DNA of 11,219 nt from assembly GCA_002493085.1 (NCBI GenBank), contig DKXQ01000156.1:1-11219 (forward strand), given 5' to 3'. This document shows, piece after piece, positions 1 to 7,243 of this stretch (positions are counted from its first letter, which is position 1; each line of letters opens with the position of its first letter). Both the position numbers and the translations under genes were made by a program. The notes beneath the pieces were generated by a model. It was not told where the DNA came from and made no database searches. It saw only the letters and a list, made by a program, of their open reading frames with translations. The DNA is from Lachnoclostridium sp. UBA7122. GTDB taxonomy: Bacteria > Bacillota > Clostridia > Lachnospirales > Lachnospiraceae.

Positions 1-186
1 TCTGTTCTGACACTTTAGCACGCTGCGCTACTATATCGTTTTCGCCGCAGGCTACTTTCAAAACGATATAGTAGCGTATAGCGTGCGGGTGACGCAGAAC
101 ATTGTGGTGTAATGGCTCATAATTAACAGCCTTGGAGCTTCCCCAAAGCATTTAGACCAGAAAATCTAACCTTTTTATAAATTGTA
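1..186 (-). ncRNA. candidate retron msr-msd RNA (3' end outside window)
   Basis: Seen: a leftward promoter (181-208) would start a transcript near 174. Reading leftwards, this RNA holds a small stem-loop (169-165 with 156-152, 8-nt loop), a second stem-loop of 7 pairs including one G-U (149-143 with 135-129, 7-nt loop), and then the very long hairpin 101-3. Known: retron RNAs consist of a msr part with one to three short stem-loops, then a msd part with a long stem that is reverse transcribed, flanked by complementary a1/a2 ends. Inference: this is the template RNA of the retron operon that starts at 333, transcribed divergently. No other stretch near the operon is long enough, since the genes overlap and the leader is short. 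The a2 end would lie left of position 1, so a1/a2 pairing and the branching G cannot be confirmed. The alternatives are the same hairpin transcribed rightwards, or a dispersed palindromic repeat. Confidence 0.45.
3..101. repeat. long imperfect inverted repeat (about 25-bp core stem)
   Basis: The core arms 18-42 and 60-86 pair over 25 bases with a 2-base bulge near 79-80 and one G-T pair, around a 17-base loop (43-59). Outside this, after a small internal loop, 11-13 pairs with 89-91. After another internal loop, 3-9 (TGTTCTG) pairs with 95-101 (CAGAACA). The element is clearly GC-richer than the DNA to its right. No T-run follows either end, so a simple intrinsic terminator is unlikely. It could be the msd of the neighbouring retron or a dispersed palindromic element. 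Confidence 0.85.
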
Positions 187-208
187 CCATATATTTTAAA
201 AATGTCAA
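181..208 (-). promoter_or_regulatory. strong sigma-A type promoter pointing left
   Basis: On the - strand there is a perfect -35 TTGACA (208-203), a 16-base spacer, an extended -10 TG-G (189-187) and TACAAT (186-181). The predicted start is near 174. It points away from the operon and into the stem-loop region and long hairpin, which suggests a separately transcribed RNA there. No functional proof is available from the sequence. Confidence 0.7.
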
Positions 209-237
209 CTAATTTTTATTGTATCTTGCCAAATTAC

Positions 238-266
238 TTGAAAAACTGTTAAAATTATACTATAAT
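238..266 (+). promoter_or_regulatory. promoter of the retron operon
   Basis: -35 TTGAAA (238-243), 17-base spacer, -10 TATAAT (261-266), with a predicted start near 273. This leaves a leader of about 60 nt before the first gene at 333. It sits back to back with the leftward promoter at 181-208; the two -35 boxes are separated by 29 bases. Confidence 0.7.
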
Positions 267-283
267 TTTATCAAATGGAAGTG

Positions 284-304
284 CAAAACTCCAATGGTGT
301 TTTG
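284..304 (+). other. small hairpin in the operon leader
   Basis: CAAAAC (284-289) pairs with GTTTTG (299-304). Inside this, after a T-T mismatch, CC pairs with GG around an AAT triloop. It lies between the predicted transcript start and the ribosome binding site of the first gene. It may be a chance structure, a 5' stabilising stem or a protein target. There is no T-run, so it is not a terminator. Confidence 0.35.
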
Positions 305-332
305 GATTTGTTAATTGATAGAAAGGAAATAA

Positions 333-3125
333 TTGGCCATTATGAAGAATTTAACATCAGAGGAACAGCAGCGGTTCTGGAAGCCTGATGAGCTTCCAGT
401 CCGCAAAATACTGCTTTGGGGTTTAGACAGCCAGAAAAATCCCTGTCTGCTTATTTTGTATGGACAACATGAGGCTGAACGGGAATTAAGGCCTTCACAC
501 CATTCTTATTACAGGGATGGATATCTGTTAAAACCTACAGTAACATATACAAATTATACTGTCTTTCATGGAGTAAATGGACATTTGCCATCCATTCCAA
601 GTACACATTATTTCAAAGAAAAAAACCTGCTTTGTTATAACAAAGGTTATAAAACTGCACACAGTTACTGGGACTATGACAGAAGGACAGGGTGGCATGA
701 GCGTTTAGAAATTGATAAGAAGTATATTATTAAAGAGTTTTATGATATAAAACAGATGGTTGTTTTTGATTATTATGAAAAAAATAATTATGCAGACTAT
801 ATTGCTTATTTAAAATCAAACCAGATTAGTTTTAAGGATGTAGAACTGATTGAAAACCCAAGTGATTTATTCGGCTTTGAGGCAGACAGCCCTTATATGG
901 AGACTATTGTAAATATGTTTTCTAATGAAAGGCTGTATACAAGAAGAAAGTATCTTAGCCAGTTTATGCAAATGCAGCCTTCCACCGAAGAATATGAACG
1001 TATTTTAAAAGTAGCAAGTGTAGAGCTGGCATGTGGCATTTTCCAGGAACTGGCGATAGAAAGGAATCCAATTTTATTAGAGACTGCAAAGCGCATTAGT
1101 AAAAGTGATGTATTATGGGCGGGTGCAGGATACCACAATGGGCTTAACCGCTGTATTAACCAGTATATTAGCCTGTTTGATGAGAAGCTGCTTAGTAAGC
1201 AGAAAGAGTTTATATATGAGACTCTTCCTGAGATGGATTTTCATATTAAACATGTAAAGCTAAATGGCGTAAACCTAAAAGGCAAAGAGCTTGAGGAATA
1301 TTTGGATAAGCCAAATGCTTATCATAGTCTCTGGTATGTTTTTGGAAGCCAGAACCTCTATGAAAAGAACACTTACACAGATGGAAAAAATGTAAATAAT
1401 ATTGCATTTAAAAATACTATACAGACAGCAAAAGCATATGGAATGGCTGATGCTATCGGGAAAATAGCTTACTATCTGGATGCGCCAAGAACAACTCTTT
1501 ATTTTAGGAGAAGTGGCAGGACTGACGCATACAATTATTATGTGCGCTATCTTAGAAGAACGCTTGACGGGTATCTGGCAGAGGATGAGGCAAAGTTTAT
1601 AACTGCTGCCCGTGAAATGCTGGCCAGCTATACTGATAATGATAGTTTAGATGTTTATTATAATGACGTGTCTTATAATTTCTTTTTTAACCGCTATTTT
1701 AATGAAGTAATTATACGTAATGAGGCAGCAGAGAACTCTATATGGCACAGATATATTGAGGATGTTATTTTTATAGCAAGGCATGCAAAAGCTTTAGCAG
1801 TACATAAATTCTGTTATGAAATATTAAAGAGGGCTGATGTAAATAATAAACTTGACTCTTATGGGATAAAAGAGCTGATTGGTCTTTCAAAAATACCTTA
1901 TGAAAAAACTGCACAATTATTTGAGAAAAAACTGCTGCCAAAATTAAAGGCACTACAGGAATTTGATGCAGATATTATGATTTCTTTAATGAATACAACA
2001 TCAGAGAGATTATGGAATGTTGCCCAAAAATACTTTAGACGGACAAATGGAAAGTTTAATCCAGAATATATTGCTGATTTTCTGTTTTTAGATACTATAG
2101 AGACATGGTACAGTATATTAGAAGATAATATCAATAATTTTACGGCTGAAGAATATATTGTTTTTCTAAAATCAGTTGCAGAAAAAAGAGAAGCTTTTTT
2201 GGAACAGCATACAGACCTTTCAGAACAGATTACAGATTTACTGTTAAAATCTGTTGAAAAACTGGATGCGGCAACGGCAGATGAACGGCAGGAACTGCTG
2301 TGCTATTTTACATCCCTGCTGTTAAGCGCTGAAGAGATTCCTGGTTTTCTTTTTGATATAACAGAAAGTGTTATATTTTCTATGCCATATGGTGTATTAA
2401 AAGATGCACTTAGTGATATTAATTTAGAGCATGGCAGAATTCCGGAAAAAAAATACAATACTATATCATTATTAAAGTCATGTAAAGAGGATATTATTCC
2501 TAAAGATAGTTTAATACTATCTATATTAGAGACAGGCTCTAACAGGCTTGTAAAAATGCTTACAGAGATTATAGACTCACATCAGGCTATGCTTGCTGGA
2601 AGTACAGGTACTCTGCTGCTTCTTCTGGAATGTAATGTATATCATCTGAATAAGACTGCCCAGTCTGTGTTTGAAAGCTTAGAAACTGGAAGAAGAGAAA
2701 AGATGCATATGGTTTTACTTGATTCTCCTGTGGAAAGCGCCTATAAGTATGCTCTTAAAAAGCTTGATGACTGGTATGGAGGCAAAATTCCAACACAGTT
2801 TATACTGCGTATGATGGAGCATCCATGTGTTGAAGTAAAGGCTTATATTTCCCAAAAAATGAAAAATGCCTTTTCTGAATTAGATAAAACCAATCCGGAT
2901 TTATATATTTATTATGCTAAAACACTGCTTTATCTGCCGAATAAAGTTTCCAAAAGCAAGGAATATGTATATAAGACAATGCCTCTGTTTTTGAAATATT
3001 ATCCTGAAAAGCAGCAAGAAATAGAGCATATACTTCTTGATATTGGAAGTACAAATATAAAAATAGATTCTGAGAGAGCACTTGTGGCATTTGCCCAGAT
3101 TCAGAAGGAGGCAATCAATTTATGA
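333..3125 (+). CDS. large HEAT/ARM-like helical protein of a type XIII-like retron
   Basis: First gene of a three-gene unit with an SWIM-finger protein and a retron reverse transcriptase. Seen: 930 residues, no signal peptide and no membrane segment. The first ~160 residues are rich in aromatic and polar residues and look mixed or beta. Most of the rest looks like consecutive amphipathic helices, including a stretch around 830-845 (HPCVEVKAYISQKM) that reads like a HEAT/ARM repeat unit. I see no nuclease, ATPase or protease motif. Known, from memory: type XIII retrons pair the RT with an ARM-repeat protein and a WH-SWIM protein. Inference: a cytosolic scaffold or effector component. Start choice: the TTG at 333 has AAAGGA five bases upstream, while the ATG at 342 (three codons in) is 14 bases away, so TTG fits the ribosome site better, but ATG remains possible. 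The stop overlaps the next start as ATGA. Confidence 0.7.
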   Translation: MAIMKNLTSEEQQRFWKPDELPVRKILLWGLDSQKNPCLLILYGQHEAERELRPSHHSYYRDGYLLKPTVTYTNYTVFHGVNGHLPSIPSTHYFKEKNLLCYNKGYKTAHSYWDYDRRTGWHERLEIDKKYIIKEFYDIKQMVVFDYYEKNNYADYIAYLKSNQISFKDVELIENPSDLFGFEADSPYMETIVNMFSNERLYTRRKYLSQFMQMQPSTEEYERILKVASVELACGIFQELAIERNPILLETAKRISKSDVLWAGAGYHNGLNRCINQYISLFDEKLLSKQKEFIYETLPEMDFHIKHVKLNGVNLKGKELEEYLDKPNAYHSLWYVFGSQNLYEKNTYTDGKNVNNIAFKNTIQTAKAYGMADAIGKIAYYLDAPRTTLYFRRSGRTDAYNYYVRYLRRTLDGYLAEDEAKFITAAREMLASYTDNDSLDVYYNDVSYNFFFNRYFNEVIIRNEAAENSIWHRYIEDVIFIARHAKALAVHKFCYEILKRADVNNKLDSYGIKELIGLSKIPYEKTAQLFEKKLLPKLKALQEFDADIMISLMNTTSERLWNVAQKYFRRTNGKFNPEYIADFLFLDTIETWYSILEDNINNFTAEEYIVFLKSVAEKREAFLEQHTDLSEQITDLLLKSVEKLDAATADERQELLCYFTSLLLSAEEIPGFLFDITESVIFSMPYGVLKDALSDINLEHGRIPEKKYNTISLLKSCKEDIIPKDSLILSILETGSNRLVKMLTEIIDSHQAMLAGSTGTLLLLLECNVYHLNKTAQSVFESLETGRREKMHMVLLDSPVESAYKYALKKLDDWYGGKIPTQFILRMMEHPCVEVKAYISQKMKNAFSELDKTNPDLYIYYAKTLLYLPNKVSKSKEYVYKTMPLFLKYYPEKQQEIEHILLDIGSTNIKIDSERALVAFAQIQKEAINL

Positions 3126-4879
3126 AAGTAGATTATAAATATGCAAGTCCTTCCCGGTGTACACAGGCTGGCAGCCAGACAACTTTAGGGTTAAGCCCTG
3201 ATTTATCCCGTGATGAAAAAGTTTCTTTTTGTGGCAGGTTAAAGCACCCTTTATTGTTCCGTGATGCCATGCTTATGTTAAGAGAAATTGTTATTTCTGA
3301 TGCTGGGAAAAAATCAAAAGAAAGAACAGAATATTTTACATGGCTGGATGAAGAAATTGAACGGCGTGTAAAAGCACATGAAGAGTATATGCCAGATATA
3401 AGGGAATCTTTAAAGAAAGAAATGGATTCTTGTGATTTGGAGCTCTCCCATAAAAAAAGTGAGATAAACCAGCTATTAAATATACAAAAAAATCTGCAAA
3501 AGCAAATTAACCAGTATGATGCGTGGAAAGATTACTATAAAATTGAACGGGACTTCTGGAAATTTATAAAGGACAGGGATTATAGTTTATGGTTTGTATT
3601 AGACCCTGTAATTACAGTGCATAACGACCAGGTTTCATTTGAGGCATTTTCAGTTGATGAATCTATCTATGGATGTCTGTCTGTGGCTATGGATGAGTTT
3701 GATTTACTGCAGGCACCAAAAGCCGGAACAACAAATATTGATTTTTCTGCTAAATTAGAAAAGGAGATGCAGAGGTTCAGGAGTTATACAGATGTCACAT
3801 TATCGGTTAATCCAGAGGGCTTTACTATAGATAATGATATTGTGCCAGAATATATAGAGAAGAAAATTGATTTGCCTGAGACATGGATTAAAGGTTTTAA
3901 CCAGGTATCTTCAGCAGCAGCATTATCTGGTATTGAACTTGCACTTTCTCCTTCTGATATGTATGATATATGTGCCTTTTTAAGGAAACACAAAGAAAAG
4001 AAGAGCCCACGCTACATGAAGTGGATTTTAGAACCTGGCCAGAGAGTGCAGATTGTATTTGAACCTTTTGGGACAGTCCTTACTCTGAACACCATCTACC
4101 AGGGCAGCCAGAGAAGGGAAGAAAAAATCTGGGGCAGAAGGCGCTGGCTTGTAGTTGAAAAGCTAATTCCAATATCTAAAGCATTTTATGTGCGCATACT
4201 GGGATTTGGGATGCCTCAGTTTATCCGTGCTGATATGGGTACAATGCAGATGACAGTTGGCTTTTCTGCATGGTCTTCTAATGACTGGGTAAAGGGAACT
4301 GCCTTTAATATTATGGCAGGGTTTACAGGACAGGGCTGTTATCCGGATGTTTATAAATTGCTTAAAGACAAGCGGTGTCTTTCTATGGATGAAATTTCTG
4401 CGTATCTTCCAAAGCAGAAAAACAATAAGGTAAAATCTGGTGTTGGAATGTTATTCCGGCGTGGTGAAGGCTATTTTGACATTATAAATAACAAAGTGCG
4501 TTTCCGCCATTTGTGCAATGCACCAATTCCAGAGGAACTCTATGAAATTTCCGATATTGAGATAGACGTACAAAAAATTAGCAAACTTACATTTGACAAT
4601 ATGAAAGTAAGATATACGCACCGGAATGAATTTGTATTTACAACAACATACAATGAAAACGGGCAAGTGTCTTATACTGAAATTGTTATTGACCAGGATG
4701 GACAGATTGCAAGGATTAATTGTAATTGTAAAAAATTCAGAAGGGGTGAAAGAAATCTTTCAGAACCTTGTGCGCATATTCTTGCGCTTTATGTTGCTTC
4801 TTATAAATTATTAAAACTGAAAAATCTGGAATACGAAAAAGAATATAAAATCAATGATATTATGGAGATGCTATTATAA
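3122..4879 (+). CDS. winged-helix/SWIM zinc-finger protein of a type XIII-like retron
   Basis: Seen: 585 residues. Near the C-terminus is a SWIM-type zinc motif, CxC then 13 residues then CxH (Cys534, Cys536, Cys550, His552). It is preceded by a beta-rich stretch (~495-530), as is usual for SWIM domains. Residues ~420-465 (starting MDEISAYLP) look like a winged helix. Residues ~75-150 are highly charged and probably coiled coil. No enzymatic motif is evident. Known: SWIM fingers bind DNA or protein. From memory, a WH-SWIM protein together with an ARM protein marks retron type XIII. Inference: the nucleic-acid or msDNA-binding part of the system, acting with its neighbours in the cytosol. The start ATG overlaps the previous stop (ATGA) and has AAGGAGG at 3105-3111, a strong site, so translation is probably coupled to the upstream gene. 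Confidence 0.8.
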   Translation: MKVDYKYASPSRCTQAGSQTTLGLSPDLSRDEKVSFCGRLKHPLLFRDAMLMLREIVISDAGKKSKERTEYFTWLDEEIERRVKAHEEYMPDIRESLKKEMDSCDLELSHKKSEINQLLNIQKNLQKQINQYDAWKDYYKIERDFWKFIKDRDYSLWFVLDPVITVHNDQVSFEAFSVDESIYGCLSVAMDEFDLLQAPKAGTTNIDFSAKLEKEMQRFRSYTDVTLSVNPEGFTIDNDIVPEYIEKKIDLPETWIKGFNQVSSAAALSGIELALSPSDMYDICAFLRKHKEKKSPRYMKWILEPGQRVQIVFEPFGTVLTLNTIYQGSQRREEKIWGRRRWLVVEKLIPISKAFYVRILGFGMPQFIRADMGTMQMTVGFSAWSSNDWVKGTAFNIMAGFTGQGCYPDVYKLLKDKRCLSMDEISAYLPKQKNNKVKSGVGMLFRRGEGYFDIINNKVRFRHLCNAPIPEELYEISDIEIDVQKISKLTFDNMKVRYTHRNEFVFTTTYNENGQVSYTEIVIDQDGQIARINCNCKKFRRGERNLSEPCAHILALYVASYKLLKLKNLEYEKEYKINDIMEMLL

Positions 4880-6348
4880 TGGATAGAAAGGCCGAATATA
4901 GAAATTTAGTAAAGAATATGGGTAAAAAAGAATTTACCTTTCTTAAAATGCAGGAATATGGGTTCTGGCCGGAAAATCTGCCAACACCGTATGAACGCCA
5001 GCAGAATGAAACAGAACAGGACTTTGAAAACAGGAAAAAGCTGCTGGATGAATTTCAAAAACTTTCCGAAAAAATATCAGGTGTATATCAGGAAAAAAGT
5101 GAAATTGAAAGAAAGCTTTCCCAGTTAAAAAAAGAATACCAGGGCACATGGGACTATGAAAGAATCCGTGCTGCAGTTGCACAGGAAATCATGAAAGAAT
5201 CCATAGCCAGACGGGCAGAGAGAAAAGCAGAGAGAGAACGGCAAAAACAGTTAAAATCTGAAGCGTGGAAGAAACGGAAAGCAGAAAATATTATATTTAT
5301 TGGCAAAGGATATTCTAACCTGTTAGGAAAAAAAGAAACAGATGTACAAAAACTAAAGGAAAACCAGATGCCTGTAATAGAGACAGACAGGGAGCTCGCC
5401 AGGTTTTTGCAGATAGAATACAATACTTTGCGGTATCTGGTATACCACAGGGATGTTGTTACATTTGATAATTACTACCGTTTTGATATTCCTAAAAAAA
5501 GCGGTGGGATGCGTCATATAGCTGCGCCTAAAACACATTTAAAAACAGCACAGAGACAAATATTAGACCAGATACTGCAAAAGGCGGGGATTTCTGATTT
5601 GTCCCATGGGTTTATCAAATCGAGGTCTGTTCTTACAGGTGCAAGGGCACATAGTACAAGCCCTGATTTATTGATAAATATTGATTTGGAAGACTTTTTC
5701 CCTACTATTACATTTGAACGTGTAAGAGGCTTATACCAGTCATTTGGATACTCTGGCTATATAGCATCACTGCTTGCCATGATTTGTACTTACTGTGAAA
5801 GGATGCCGCTTGAAATAAAAGGAGAGACAAAATATATTAAAACATCTGGCAGAATATTGCCGCAAGGCTCTCCGGCAAGCCCTATGATTACAAACATCAT
5901 ATGCAGAAATATGGATAAGCGTATTAATGGTTTATGCAAAAAACTGGGGATTACTTATACAAGGTATGCTGATGACATGAGCTTTAGCTATATAGGTGAT
6001 ACCAGTGGTTTTGCCATAGGAAGCTTTTTAAACAGCATTAATACAATTATAGAAGCAGAAGGCTTTCATATGAAAAAAGAAAAAACCCATATATTGAGAA
6101 GAAATAACAGGCAGTATATAACAGGTATTGTAATTAATAATGAAGAAATAGGGGTTCCTAAGAAATGGGTTAAAATATTAAAAGCTTCTATACATAATGC
6201 ACAGAAATTAAAAGCTTCAGGAGGCTGTGTATCTAATAAGACAATAAATGAAATTTCAGGAAAAATTGCATGGCTGAAAAGCGTAAATGCAAAAAGATAC
6301 CAGAAAGTTATAGACCAGGGCACAGAATTTTTAAAAAGTTTAACCTGA
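4879..6348 (+). CDS. retron-type reverse transcriptase with N-terminal extension
   Basis: Reverse transcribes part of a structured RNA to make msDNA if it acts as a typical retron RT. Seen in order: residues 1-160, a charged, partly coiled-coil extension with a very basic run (~110-135). RT motif 1 around 212-229 (RHIAAPKTHLKTAQRQIL). HGF 243-245. GARAH 254-258, in the place of the retron NAxxH motif. NIDLEDFFP 267-275 with catalytic Asp269. LPQGSPASP 327-335. YADD 363-366 with catalytic Asp365/Asp366. ITG 414-416, in the place of the retron VTG motif. All three catalytic aspartates are present. At 489 residues it is longer than the common 300-400-residue retron RTs, because of the extension. 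QGxPxSP argues against a diversity-generating retroelement RT, and no maturase or HNH domain argues against a group II intron. The start overlaps the upstream stop by one base (TAATG), with GGAG at 4864-4867. Confidence 0.92.
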   Translation: MDRKAEYRNLVKNMGKKEFTFLKMQEYGFWPENLPTPYERQQNETEQDFENRKKLLDEFQKLSEKISGVYQEKSEIERKLSQLKKEYQGTWDYERIRAAVAQEIMKESIARRAERKAERERQKQLKSEAWKKRKAENIIFIGKGYSNLLGKKETDVQKLKENQMPVIETDRELARFLQIEYNTLRYLVYHRDVVTFDNYYRFDIPKKSGGMRHIAAPKTHLKTAQRQILDQILQKAGISDLSHGFIKSRSVLTGARAHSTSPDLLINIDLEDFFPTITFERVRGLYQSFGYSGYIASLLAMICTYCERMPLEIKGETKYIKTSGRILPQGSPASPMITNIICRNMDKRINGLCKKLGITYTRYADDMSFSYIGDTSGFAIGSFLNSINTIIEAEGFHMKKEKTHILRRNNRQYITGIVINNEEIGVPKKWVKILKASIHNAQKLKASGGCVSNKTINEISGKIAWLKSVNAKRYQKVIDQGTEFLKSLT

Positions 6349-6356
6349 TTATATGG

Positions 6357-6387
6357 CTCTGGCAGATTTTAAAAGAATCTGCCAGAG
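6357..6387 (+). terminator. terminator-like hairpin after the reverse transcriptase
   Basis: Perfect 12-bp stem 6357-6368 (CTCTGGCAGATT) with 6376-6387 and a 7-base loop, eight bases after the RT stop. It is followed on the + strand by a moderately T-rich tract (AATTTACTCTTT) rather than a clean T-run. It lies between convergent genes, so it may end transcription from both sides, although the - strand side lacks a T-run. Confidence 0.65.
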
Positions 6388-6412
6388 AATTTACTCTTTG
6401 TATGGTAATTTT

Positions 6413-7243
6413 TCAGGATATCTCTTTTAAAGGAATTCCTATCTGCACAACTGAGGTGTTTTCCGGTGTAATAATGTTTCTTCTGCCAGCCTCAATTAAT
6501 GTACCATCATTAAACTGTATATAACCTGAATAATAAGTATCCATAATAGTATCATATCCGGTCCGCAGTACACTGTCTGGTTCATTATTGGTGTAATATT
6601 TTAAAAGACCATTTATAAACTGGACATAAGAACTATCTGGCTCATCATATCCATATACTTTTACAGTTTGTTTTGTTGATATATCATATCCTTTTACTTT
6701 AGAAGCCCAGCCTAAGTATAACTCATAGGGTATTTCAGATTCATATATTTTATGGTATTCTTCATCAATATAAACTTCGATATTGCCTTTTTTTGTTTTG
6801 TATATAACTTTAATATATGTGATTCCTTTTATGTCATCTTTGCTTCCAGACGGATACAGCATATATTTTTCACATGATGTTATCTTTCCGGCACGTAAGC
6901 GTATTTTTTTGTATAATAGCTCATATTGTAACAGAGTCTTAAACTCTTTTTTTATTATCTTGTTTATGTTTTTATAGTTAATGTCTGCTTCCCCGTTATT
7001 AATCCTTACAGAATTAATATTTCCAGCAGCCACCATTTTTCCAATAGCATTAAGTTTTTCTGCAAATGAACCGTATGTTACTTCATATGCGTTGTAACTG
7101 ATTTCTACATACCGCATCTTTCCAATAAGTTTTTTGTCTGTATATGAAGTATAATATTCAGGAAAAAGCATTGCAAGTATAAATAATATGCATATTAAAA
7201 AAATTCCTGCTGTTGTACACAAAACCTGTCTTTTTTTATTCAA
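6413..7243 (-). CDS. membrane-anchored protein of unknown function, downstream of histidine kinase
   Basis: I do not recognise the family. Seen: 276 residues with a single N-terminal hydrophobic segment (~8-28) after a basic MNKKR start, then an all-polar remainder rich in Tyr, Ile and Lys with alternating strands. This is the pattern of a protein anchored by one helix with its body outside the membrane. There is no lipobox cysteine at the right place and no catalytic motif that I can name. It is the last gene of a regulator-kinase-this unit; its start overlaps the kinase stop by 8 bases. The start is TTG at 7243-7241, supported by GGAGAG (7257-7252) with 8 bases between. Inference: an extracytoplasmic partner of the sensor kinase or a product of the same envelope response. 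Confidence is high that it is a gene and low for its role. Confidence 0.8.
   Translation of the reverse strand: MNKKRQVLCTTAGIFLICILFILAMLFPEYYTSYTDKKLIGKMRYVEISYNAYEVTYGSFAEKLNAIGKMVAAGNINSVRINNGEADINYKNINKIIKKEFKTLLQYELLYKKIRLRAGKITSCEKYMLYPSGSKDDIKGITYIKVIYKTKKGNIEVYIDEEYHKIYESEIPYELYLGWASKVKGYDISTKQTVKVYGYDEPDSSYVQFINGLLKYYTNNEPDSVLRTGYDTIMDTYYSGYIQFNDGTLIEAGRRNIITPENTSVVQIGIPLKEIS

Noticed and set aside
1..151. Open frame on the - strand from ATG at 151 to the window edge (50 codons)
   Set aside because: No convincing ribosome site precedes the ATG, and the frame runs through both arms of a long hairpin. An open stretch of this length in a GC-richer block is not improbable by chance. 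It is kept only as an argument in the hairpin discussion, not called as a gene.
152..176. Rightward terminator (TTAGA/TCTAA stem followed by CCTTTTT)
   Set aside because: The stem has only five or six A/T-rich pairs with an 8-base loop, too weak to call. The same stem-loop is better explained as part of the leftward RNA.
4879..6348. Group II intron maturase or diversity-generating retroelement RT
   Set aside because: There is no maturase X or HNH domain and no visible intron RNA around it. The motif QGSPASP differs from the SQ-type motif of diversity-generating RTs, and no template/variable repeat pair was noticed. The GARAH and ITG motifs and the partner genes fit a retron better.
6270..6524. 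84-residue + strand open frame spanning the RT end
   Set aside because: It starts inside the RT gene in another frame, runs through the terminator-like hairpin and into the opposite-strand gene, and has no supporting ribosome site or recognisable motif.
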